Assembly (NCBI GenBank): GCA_032629725.1
Contig: JAFEVB010000007.1
Coordinates: 620,001-684,000, forward strand
Length of the DNA: 64,000 nt
Direction: 5' to 3'
Source of the DNA: Gremmenia infestans
Lineage: Eukaryota; Ascomycota; Leotiomycetes; Helotiales; Hamatocanthoscyphaceae
Positions 37,223 to 47,437 of this stretch are shown one piece after another. The stretch's first letter is position 1, and every line of letters begins with the position of its first letter. The notes below the pieces were generated by a model that was given only the letters and a program-made list of their open reading frames with translations, did not search any database and was not told where the DNA came from. Made by a program: the position numbers and the translations under genes.

Positions 37223-39788
37223 AATCGCGGTGGTTGCAGGGCAATGAAATAAAGACAGACGAATGAGGTAAAGAATAGAAAGGAGTTTTGAAAGGGAGGG
37301 AGAACAGTTATATATAGACAAATTCACTCTCTTTGTCCCATCTTCTCAACAGCTCCTAATTCGCTCTTCCCCGAGGCAATGACTTTTCTTTCATGACGCC
37401 CCCGCACCCTACTACAGCCTCATGCGGTCATCGATCAGGATTAGAGAGGACATTTGAGGTTTGCCATCACATGCGTACCAGATTGGTTGCTTATGGCTAA
37501 GAATATACATTTCATCAGCTTAGCCACAGAAGAAAGCGTGAGAAAATCCTGCATTATAGCACTGCAAGCAGAGAAAGTTCAACGAGAGAGATCTAAGAAG
37601 CTCGTTACACAAAGCCATGGCTGCGCAGCTGTCAAGTATCATCAAGCTACACAAACTGTCATACCAATCAGCTGCTTCAGCCATGGCCACAAAACCCTTA
37701 TTTTTCGAATCCGTTTGCATCGTGGGTGAGACCTAGACTTAAGTCGTTTACTACGTTCTGAGCCTTAGCTTATATTTGTGTTTGCATGCTCACTTGTGTT
37801 TGATGAGCCGCTCGGCTCTGCTTGGGTTGGCTATGGGGAAAATCGGAGGAGTCAAAAGAGAAATCCGGAATGTGGGGCTGTCGTATGGAATGTGAATTAT
37901 GGAATAGCTCCCAAATGTGAACGGAAATGGCTCACGAATTTCGAGCTTCCTAAGCTTCTATCCACTGGACTGCAAAATAATGCGGAGTACAAATGAGAAT
38001 ACAGGGAGATACTTGACCGAGGACGTCCCACGATCGCCTCTTGGCGGGCGTTGAAGCTTTGATGCTGTACCCCCTATTTGTGTAACTTCAAATCGCCGCA
38101 CCTTGCCGTAGCGCTCATGATGGGGAGCAACGGGACACCTAGCATATTTTGCCAGGTACATCTTCTGGTTGCCTAGATATATGTGCCACTGTTACGACCA
38201 GCCTCTCGAGGCGGTGTATGGTAGTGGCCACGAGAGAAACAAAAAAGAAGCGCCTGGCTTCGCGAAATTGCATCGTGCCTGCTATCTTAGGTTTACCATC
38301 TCTCAGGTAGTCACACGAATCCATGTCTGAGGCTAGCTCTCCAAAAATACTTTTTGGGGAGCCATATGCGTCCGAGGGTTTTTCTGGCTAGTAAACAATC
38401 ACATTATTTACTCGCATACGGAGACATGAGACAACGGAAAATGGCCCTGAAATGGAAACCTCCACATTTGAGGAGCTGAAAGCGGACAACAAAATTTGAA
38501 TAGTACATTCCAGTCCACTTCTAGCCGCCGATAACAGTCGGAGAGGAGATGACGTGTCTCCGACATCCCGGAAGAATGGCTGTATCTAAGAGGAGGCGAT
38601 GCTTTCTATGGCCTCTTCCGCAACACCAGCGTATCAGCGTACTAGTGACCCGTCAACAGTATACTTCGTTTGCCAATGTAAGTCTGTAAATGATCTCTGA
38701 AGATACCTGCATTGGGAAGTGTTCCATGATGTCCAATTCCAAAAGACGCATTCAGCAAAGCCGAGGTATGTACGTGCCAAGCCTCTCTTATGGACTCTGA
38801 AAGCATCCATGTATCTCTCGCGTATTTATGACTTCTTCTCCCCAGTTCAATAGGAAGGCCGCGCACTGCCTGGGCTGGCAGCATCAGCTCAGGGGCTGTC
38901 TCCATCCTCATGTCGAAGAATGAAGCTGCAATCTTATGTCGGCCTGGTCCTGAGGTGTCTGTCTTTTCGTTGCATAGTTGGTAGGCTCTCGTCATTTTGG
39001 GAGCATCGGATTCTTCATGATAGAAGAAGGCTCTGAATCTAGCCCACGCAGGCTAGCGTAATAAATGAGTGGCGAGAGCGACCCACTTCAGCCATACTTT
39101 AGAGTGGGCCTCTCTATATAAGACCCTTGATACTACCTAGGTAGAACTAGCATAGGACTTCTAGTAATAAAACCTGCTGTTGAAACTAAGAAGTTGCACC
39201 TCTTAAAATCAAATATGTCCTAATATGATGGTTGTCATTGCGAGATATATATTCCCCGCTAAACTGCTAGCGTTACCTACATCAAGTGAAATAAGGTACA
39301 TCCCGTACCGTTTATACCCCTGACTATAAAGATCGAAGGTATCGGTAATTCAAGAAAAATGAATGCAGAGACTGAATCAATAGTTTATCTCAACATATCA
39401 TTCGATCAAGTCGGCAAACATGCACCTTTGAAGTCAACGAGCTTGCCGAACTCAGACGCTCACCCCTTTTCCCTCTCTCACTCTTCCAAAATAGGTAATA
39501 TAACAGTAACCATCATCACTTTCAAAGAAGTATCCTCGGATTGAGCCCTTGAAGAAAGTCCCATCTTAGGTGAATGTTTCTACCTTATCTAGAGCTAATC
39601 CTGTGAAGCAAAGCATCGAAATGGATGCTCCAGATTGAATTGCCAAAAAGACCATCAACCACTACTACGTCCAAGTATTTCGATCAAAACAATTGTGAAT
39701 ATCATACTCCCTCTGTCTGGCCACTGTATTAAACACCTTTATCTCTTCACACCTTCTCATTTCTACAGCCTACGGCAACACATCAACC
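37223..39788. other. Gene-poor gap
   Basis: No supported gene lies in these 2.6 kb. The longest frame, 38642-38995 on the minus strand (117 codons), has no motif or splice support. The region forms the upstream side of both the sugar porter and the small Zn2Cys6 gene. A CTACCTAGGTAG palindrome lies near 39134. Confidence 0.45.
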
Positions 39789-40642
39789 ATGTACATGAGC
39801 CATCCAGGAAACCCAAACTTCCTCGGTGCTGCTCCTAGTATGGGCGATTACGGCGGAGGGGCAGAGGCATATAGTTTTGATAATGGTGGTGGTAGAACCT
39901 GTGATACGTGCGCTCGGTACTACCTACTTTCCTTTGATTCTCTTTCAATTCCCACCTGCAATTAGCTAACTGAATCCTAAAGGTACAATCACAAATGCAG
40001 GAACACTGACGGACTTAGCACAGCCTGCGACACTTGCAGAGGTGCGGGTTGGTCATGTGTTTATAGCCCAAGGAAACCCAAGCCGACGAAGTATCCAAGG
40101 ATGGCTGAGCCTGAGAGCGAAGCAAATACTTATTCCTACAGTAAGGATAGATTCTCTATGTTCCTCCCAATCGCATATTTATTCACTGTTTCCGGAAATC
40201 GCATTGACATGAACTTGCAGCTACTTACCAGTCTCTCTATCCCGCCCAGCAGGCTCAGACCCAGGCTCAGGCCCTGGCTCAGGGTGCAGCATCACCTTAT
40301 GCCCCCACACACCAGCTATACAACTACAACTCAACTCCACGGTATCTAAATCCGCATGTGTTCTTCCCCCCGTCTTCAACTCTTACGCCATTGCCCTCTC
40401 CCTACTATCCTCCACCTCAAGCCACTACACCTACACCAGCACCAGCTCCTGCTGCTAGATACCCCACCCCAGCAGCTCCGCTTGCGTATGCCAACAACTT
40501 CAGCTATTTCGATTATGTAGCGGAATCGGAGGCCATGACGGATGTGCAACGTGCGGGTCATAGAGAGCATCTGAAGTGGCTACTTCGTGCGCTTGAGGAG
40601 GGGGAGAGGAATGCTCATTATCGCCTGCAGTACTCTAGCTGA
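39789..40642 (+). CDS. Minimal Zn2Cys6 zinc-cluster protein
   Basis: The model is join(39789..39916, 39983..40140, 40221..40642), 235 residues. The sequence CDTCARYNHKC then nine residues then CDTCRGAGWSC fits C-x2-C-x6-C-x9-C-x2-C-x6-C, the fungal binuclear zinc cluster (residues about 38-65); the first junction falls inside this motif and completes it, which supports the model. The usual basic residues between the first cysteines are fewer than in Gal4-type factors. A Gln/Ala and Pro-rich region follows, then a short helical end (VQRAGHREHLKWLLRALEE). The middle homology region of full-length factors is absent, and the protein is far shorter than the usual 600 or more residues. It converges on the ligase fusion gene with 217 bp between stops. 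A regulatory role for that region is inferred from position only. Confidence 0.8.
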
Positions 40643-40859
40643 ATGTGCCGTGACCATGACTGGTAAGACTCTCGGCATGCCATTCGTTATGAAGAGAAGA
40701 AGAGGAGTGGGGTATGCTGGGACCGTGTAATAAGTATGCCAAGGAGGGTAGATACTATGCACGTACAATGAGATAAGAAGACTGTCGGGAAAGATTTCGA
40801 GCATTGTGAGGTGTGTGAGAAGACTTGACTTTGTCCAATGCTGTCTGTCATCCTTTTAT

Positions 40860-43800
40860 CTACATCGAAAGCTCAGATAACTCTTTCAAGCCAGACATCA
40901 ATCGCCTAGACAGATACTTCGCCATCTCGTCAAAGAATTTCTCCTCAACAACGCCTTTTTGCCAGGTTAATGTGATGGTCAATGGACCTCCCGGAATACT
41001 CGCACTATTGAAGCCAAACACAGGCCCTGTGACAGATCCACACCTGAAGTCTTAGTCAGTAGCTAGCTACTCTATGACCTAGGAAGAACGGGAGGAAAAC
41101 GGGCATACATACTGCGAAATAACCATCTTCTCCAACCTCAGAATAGCATTTTCTGCCACGTCTTCAACGTCCCCAACTACCCCCAAATTCGATATCCCAA
41201 ACGTAAGCGCGCGCTTCTGGCCCAATTGGCTTGTCGACGAGCTATACCAATCGTCAACCCCTATCATACCCGCCATAAGATTGTTCTTAGGACATCTAGC
41301 CAACTCAGCGGTCAGCTTTTGCCGGCATTCGAGGCTCATTTTGACAATTAAGTCGAGCTCCTCAGTCGAATTTTCAGTCGAAGTACGCATTTCCGAAACG
41401 ATGGATTCCGAGTATTCGCAGACGAGACCGGAGGCGTGGTTCAGAATTTCGTCATGGGCGGCTCTTGTTACGTGGCGCATGGAGTAGGGGATGATAGAGC
41501 GGAAACCCTGGTCAGCGGGAGCGGCTTTGGAAAGGTATATGAGGAGCAGACTATTTAGCAGGCCTGTCAAAGTAATCTTATACTGTTTGCACAGCTGCAG
41601 TGCGTTGCTCAGTGGCGCGTGTGGAATAGAGACAAGTCGTACGCCGGTGCCGTAGTCTTCTATAGAGTTCAGGAACATATCGGCACCAGACCATATCTTG
41701 GCATTGGGATCGAAATTTAGACCAATGTCATTTTCGTCCCTAGCCGCCAAGTCGCAAGCTTCTTCCAGAGGAATTGCGGCTTTGAAGTCTTCGGGTACGG
41801 CAAATGGCCAGGGAGCTGGTTCGGTTTGGGCGTTGTTGAAGAAGCGGAAGAAGGTATTGAAGAAGTTTGCAAGGCTTAGTCCATCGGCGAGACCGTGGTT
41901 TGCAAGGAAAGCAAAGCTGATTTTCTGTCTAGGAGGTGATTCAGAGGACATTGAGTCCCATTCGCCACCGTGCTTGAAAACCACAATTCTCCAAGCTGGG
42001 ATACGATGTCCTTCGAAAAGCCTCCGAACGTGAAATGTCTCTAGTAGCCCGGCAAGAATGGAATCTTCGTCTTCTGTTTTGTCTTCAGAAGATTGCCCAC
42101 AGAATTCTGTAACATCATCTCTATGAATTGCTGGCAGTCTTAAGAAATGTGCTTCTTTCTCGGGGGCTTGGTCAATGATCCCGTAACAAAGAGATGGATG
42201 GTGTTGCACGGTTTTGTACAGAGCTTGATCAAAGCGATCCGTAAACCATGAATCTGGATCTGGTATACCGGCTGTTGAGTACGAGCCTACCGCTATGAAT
42301 GCTGTTGCGCGATAGAATCCCAAGACATTCAGAGCCGAATAGAGCCGACCCAGGATACCTGAAAGAAGTCAGAAATCGAAATGAATATTCAACAACGGTG
42401 TTAACACCTAAATTAGCAGTATTATATTTCTCTATAAATGGTAAACGGGGTGGCGTTTGACCAACAACTTGGGTTTCCTCTGCTTGCGATTTCTGAACGA
42501 CAATCGGGCCGCGCTTGGTGTTGGCGGCACTGGCTGCTTCTCTCATAGCCCGCAACTCTCTTCTCAAGATCTTCCCAGTAGGGTTTCTCGGAATCTTGTC
42601 GATAAATTTAACTTCACCAAGATGTTTAAACCGTGCCAAATAAGGTACCAAGAACTTCTTGACCCCTTCCTCATCTAACAAACTGCCATTTTGAAGTTCA
42701 ATGAACGCCATCGGTGTATCGCCACACCCGTCTGCCGCAGGTACTCCAATTACACCCGAGTCTAGGACATCTGGATGTTCAATTAATGTAGCTTCGATCT
42801 CAGCAGGGCTGACTTGCCACCCGCGGACTTTGAACAGGTCCTTGGCACGATCAACAACGTACCAATTGTCGTATTTAGTGTATCCGATATCGCCAGTGCG
42901 GATCCAATGATCTGGAGTAAATATCTCGTCTGTCGCCTCTGGGTTATTTCGGTATCCTTTCATTATGTGCTCGCCGAAGATTTCAAGCTGGCCTGTGGCG
43001 CCAGGTTCCGAAAGCACATTTCCTTCGTCATCAACCACTCTGAAACATCACATTTAGCTCGAGCTTTCATGGATACAGTATATGTAGACTTTACCTCACT
43101 TTGTACCCAGGAAGAGGCTGTCCAATACTGTTGGTCAGATCTCTTTCCTTTCTATTCCAAAGTATGCAAATTCCCAGCTCCGTCATGCCAAATACCTGAT
43201 TTACGATCGCTGATGGGTGTAGTTTTGTGTACATCTGTTCTACCACCCCAGGCGCAAGGTTGGAACCCCCGAAGAATATTATTCTCAATGACTTGAACAC
43301 TGATTGGGGACACTTGACTATAGATAGTAAGATTGGCGGCACGACAGCGGTGCTTCTGATCTTGTATTTCTGGAGGAGGTCAACGAAAACAGAATCGTCG
43401 AAGCGCGGTAAGATATATGCAGGCTTGTTCTTTTGCCGAAGGGCCAACACATGTTGGAAAGGTATGGCAAATGCATGGAAAGCTGGGATTGAAAATAGCC
43501 AAGGGTCCTATAATATCACTGTGAGTTCAATCTCTATTATAATTACGCGAAACCCACATTTTCTTTTGAGTTCTGTGTAGCACAAACTTGCTCCAGAGAT
43601 ATGGCTTGCGAAACGAGATATCCATGGCTTATAATAGCTGCTTTTGGAAAGCCTGTCGTTCCACTTGTACTGAAATAAGCAGCAGTGGTGTCTTGGTCTT
43701 TGATCTGAACCCAATTTTTCTCTCCCTTATCAAGAAGACTGTTCCACGATCGGTACCCATCTGGCGTAGCTTCTCCATGGAAGTTCAAAATGAGGATATT

Positions 43801-44305
43801 CGAAAGAGGAATACCACATTCTTTGGCAGCCGCAGTGACTACATCCAACACGTTCGCGTCAATCAAGAGGAATTTCGTTCCTGTGACTTTCACATGATGA
43901 GAAAGCTCGCGGACGGTGTATCCTGGATTAGCCCCCGCGAAACATCCTCCTACGCCCATTATACCTAGATATAGGGCAGTGTAATTGATCTGTAAACGTA
44001 TTAAGCAAGTTCTCTTTTTCTCTTTTTTCCCCCTCCCAAGATATTACCTACGTCGTTGAAGCTCAAAACACAGACACTATCTCCCTTTTGCAACCCATGA
44101 GCTGTGAATCCAGCAACGAGCTTCCGAACCAGCGTCCGAACCCCATTGGAAGTTAAGTACCGAGTGGGATCACTGGCATCGATGTATGCCTATCCAGCAG
44201 ATATTAGCCTTGCTTATTCCCGAATTGAGGTTATCAATAAGTCAGTCTCACGGATTCTTCTGAATTCGGATCCAGGTTACCGAATGTCCATGATACAATG
44301 TCCAT
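40860..44305 (-). CDS. Acyl-CoA ligase / alcohol acetyltransferase fusion
   Basis: The model is complement(join(40860..41043, 41113..42358, 42408..43039, 43095..43507, 43558..43991, 44048..44189, 44252..44305)), 1034 residues. Residues 1-558 are an ANL adenylating enzyme like 4-coumarate:CoA ligase: P-loop STSGTTGFPK at 173-182, FGMTELG, TGDIGY, the hinge segment VDRAKDLFKVRGWQV, and RNPTGKIL with catalytic K504. Residues from about 560 on are an AATase-type acyltransferase of the condensation-fold superfamily, opening with LGRLYSALNVLGFYRATAF; HGLADG at 713-718 supplies the HxxxDG motif and FGISNLGVVGDV the late core strand. The 49-bp intron 42359..42407 joins the two in frame. The likely role is acid activation to acyl-CoA followed by acyl transfer; substrates are unknown. 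The start ATG is uncertain: a small upstream exon is possible because an acceptor-like CAG precedes it. Confidence 0.85.
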
Positions 44306-44942
44306 CTCGCAAACCAGTTTTTCGAAAATCCCGTCTGATGATAGTAGTAAAAAGCCCTATCTCCGTTCTCTAAAAACGACGATCAACAGTTGTAAGTCCT
44401 AGAATATAATAGCCAGAACGTTTTGGCTGGGGAAAGATCTTCTTAACTTGTTGCCTAATTCTAGTAAGCATACTAAAACTCACCCCGGATTGACCGATCA
44501 ACTACTCAAATGGGACAGGAACACAAGTCAAATCTTACGAAGTACAATTCAAACTTCGGGGTGGCACAGTATCCACTCTTGTCATCCGCTAATCATATAG
44601 TATGCAGCTTACACTAGCACCCCTCGCGACCCCGCGAACTGCTTGTCATGGTGGGGTAGCTTATTTACCGGTATTAGCTACTCCGTAAGAAAGAACGAAT
44701 GCATATGTGGCCCTGTGGCACATCCTTTAGAAACCTGGTTGACGTTCTAGGAGGTTAGCGGGATGGTTCTATCTTGTCTGGCCCCCAAGACAACATTTTT
44801 CTGGTCTGGTAAGAGGTGCGTTGCTCAGCCAGAACCCCATTGTGTGTTGCTACAAGCTTCGAAAAGCCACGATATTCGATATATTGAGAAGTATTCGATG
44901 CATTTATCTAGTATCATGATCTGTATAATATGACCAACTTTT
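44306..44942. other. Upstream region of the ligase fusion
   Basis: This 637-bp gap lies between two minus-strand genes: the 3' end of the dehydrogenase and the 5' end of the fusion. It may contain a short first exon of the fusion (an open frame from an ATG near 44475 runs for about 30 codons), which I could not confirm. A TACTCCGTAA near-match lies at about 44679. Confidence 0.4.
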
Positions 44943-46127
44943 TTAGTCGCCCTTCTTGTACATCGCTCCTCCGGTCCCGGCCTGGAATATATCAGTATAT
45001 CTATGACTTCTTGTGCAAAACAGTAGCAGCGGCCTCGTTCAATTAGCATGGGCATATGTAAGGACAGGCGAAACGCTTACCTGGTGGTTGGGGAATATCA
45101 AAGTATCCGCAACAACAACATTTTCCCTTCGTCCGGCAGTGAAGACGACTATTTCGGCGATATCATCTGGAGTCAAAGGTTCACATCCACTATGCTACTT
45201 AGTGTTGTCCTGCTAAAGACGCGGATAACTTACGCATAGACAGCATCGGCCTTGGACTTGTCCCCATAGAATCTGACAACTGAAAACTCCTGCCTGAATT
45301 TAGTACTTCACATCCAGAAAGTCAGCCGTCAGTCAGTCACTTACAGTTTCAACCTGACCAGGATCAATTTCAATAACCCTAATGCGAGTAGCAATCAACT
45401 CTTTCCGTAGAGCATCTGTAAAACTCCTGACTGCAGCCTTGGTAGCACAGTAAATGCTTCCACCCTGATATGGTTCCCGTCCAGCAATACTGCCGATATT
45501 AATGATATCGCCCGCACCGCCCTCGGGTCTCTTCTTGAAAATCGGAAGGACAGCTTGGGTCATGTTGATGAGACCCGTAACGTTGGTAGCAAACATGACA
45601 TTCAGGTCCGCTTCTTCAATCTCAGGTGCCTTTGCAACACCTTTGACAAGCCCACTATTGGAACGTTAATCTTACCCCTCTTTCCCTTTGCCTGAGACGA
45701 GAGCAACTCACGCGTTGTTGACCAGCACATCGATGTTCCTCCACTCCTCTGGCAGGTTCCCTACGAAGTTCCGTACCTCATCTGGTTGACTAACATCCAG
45801 CTTGAACGGTAAGACCTTAACACCCTCTCCGACCTCTTTCTTGATATCCGCTGCGACCTCCTTCAGTGTATCGATGCGCCTGGCGGTGAGAATCAGTCGC
45901 AGATTCTTGGGAGACGTGCGTGCAAATTCTAGAGCTGTGCTACGTCCAATACCCGATGAAGCACCGGTAATAACTATGGTCTTGCCGTCGAGGCGTTTGC
46001 CCATTGCGGTGGCCATGCTGCGGATGTTTTGGGGGAAAGGATAGGGATTCGGGATTCGTTGTGAGGGGCTAAGCGTAACGGCTGTGAGTGTGCGGAAGAA
46101 ATGTCTGCTTGTCTGCACGAAGGGCAT
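44943..46127 (-). CDS. Short-chain dehydrogenase/reductase
   Basis: The model is complement(join(44943..44981, 45081..45189, 45234..45289, 45345..45654, 45712..46127)), 309 residues. It is a classical SDR: GASSGIG cofactor loop, NNAG (completed across the first junction), the catalytic Ser in NIGSIAG, and the YCATK Tyr-Lys pair. ADTLIFPNHQ and a short final exon AGTGGAMYKKGD resemble the end of the YdfG / yeast YMR226C group of NADP-dependent 3-hydroxyacid (serine) dehydrogenases. An Arg-containing N-terminus of about 40 residues before MATAMGKRLDGK may be a mitochondrial presequence or an over-long start; the ATG at MATAMG is the alternative. It is in tandem upstream of the ligase fusion, 637 bp away, so a shared pathway is possible but unproven. 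Confidence 0.92.
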
Positions 46128-46813
46128 GCGTGAAACTTTGTACTTAAATATAAGATTGAGAGTGGGATGAGATGGTTAAAATAATAATAATTGATGTTGT
46201 GATTTGGGACCTCCATGATGACCCCACACCCGATAAGCGGAGATTGGCGTTCCTCGTACGGAGATCCCCCCACCAGTCAGCCCCCTTTTTACTAAGCGGA
46301 TGAAAAGGGAGTGAAAATTGGAAAATACGTTTTGAAAGGTTTATCTGTCAATATTATTATCTCTGAGAGAAGTATTCGTGTCTTATAAACTGTCTCAAGA
46401 ACCTACTGGACAGTAAAAACAGTAACTTGAGGCACCAACCAGTTGCAACACGGAATAGACTTCGAGTACTTTCCATAGTAATTCGTATCCCTGGTTCTTA
46501 CGGTATATCATAAATCATCATCAGAAGAGGCTTGTGTTAAACACAAAGCCCAATCTCCGCCTCTGACAGAAACCCGGAAATATCTGTATATATCACGTGA
46601 CACCCCTTTTCTTTGAATTCGCTTCTCCACTCCTCTGCCGAGAAGTAAGATATGGAGACATGTTTAACAAGTCATTACCTACACTTTACAGGAGAGATAA
46701 TCGAGACTATCATCCCCTTCATTTTAATACAGTATTCAAAGCTCGACTTCCGTTTCTGGACGGACGGCATTCCAAAGTCTTGCTTTCCAGCCATACACTT
46801 CAACGAAATCTTT
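46128..46813. other. Intergenic, no gene seen
   Basis: AT-rich sequence between the dehydrogenase 5' end and the next possible frame. The short frames at 46597-46849 have no support. Confidence 0.5.
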
Positions 46814-47272
46814 TCATTTCACAGTAGGTATTCCACAAGTTTTGCATGATAATTCAGAGGGATACATGGGATATATATAGTACCACCGATATTGCCTCCC
46901 GTGGGTTGATTGGGAGAAGGCTATGCTTCCATGGAAGGTTATCCATTTCTCTGTTCCAGACACTCTGTTCTCTGCATGTACTAGTTGCGGACTAGAGAGG
47001 TCGTCCTTTTCATTTGTATACCTAGGTACACATTGTTCGAAGCGTGAAGGGGGCCCAGAGTGGTAATCCCTACAATCCAAACAAAGAATATATCTGTTTT
47101 CAATATAATAGTTTCCTCCTTTCTGAACAAAATCTCTACACACCGCATCCGGACAAATATCAGATGGATTACAAGGTTCATCCAACTGATCAGTATCGTA
47201 TTCTCGATGTATAATCACCGCATTGGTACCTGTTTTATGACAGCTGTAAGCAATCATATTGTTTTTAAACAA
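46814..47272 (-). CDS. Possible Cys-rich small protein
   Basis: This is an open frame of 152 codons (ATG at 47272; MIAYSC five codons later is an alternative). It holds ten cysteines, many in pairs or short spacings (CPDAVC, CLDC, CKTC), together with several His, a pattern typical of zinc-binding folds and unlikely in a chance antisense frame. No known motif was recognised. It would share a 165-bp divergent promoter with the twin zinc-cluster gene. The opposite strand also has an open frame here (47060-47425), so coding status is uncertain. Confidence 0.4.
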   Translation of the reverse strand: MFKNNMIAYSCHKTGTNAVIIHREYDTDQLDEPCNPSDICPDAVCRDFVQKGGNYYIENRYILCLDCRDYHSGPPSRFEQCVPRYTNEKDDLSSPQLVHAENRVSGTEKWITFHGSIAFSQSTHGRQYRWYYIYPMYPSELSCKTCGIPTVK

Positions 47273-47437
47273 AGGTTTCTTTCATTTCTTGCTTGCATAT
47301 TTAAAAGTTTGTGCATCTGCAAATTGACTTCTGCGACGCTCTCTTCACAACATTCTCCGTTCACACATACTTCTTTGACGGTTCACGACAACGCCGCACC
47401 AATCATTTTATGCTCCAAGGAGTGAATTCTTTAATCC

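Noticed and set aside
41079..42323. AATase as a separate gene
   Set aside because: There is no ATG before the conserved opening segment, and the frame ends at 41079 only because the last intron is not removed.
42229..43038. Ligase frame continuing past the splice site to a stop at 42229
   Set aside because: The last 60 codons read through the intron and part of the AATase exon in the wrong frame; the spliced form gives a conserved AATase start instead.
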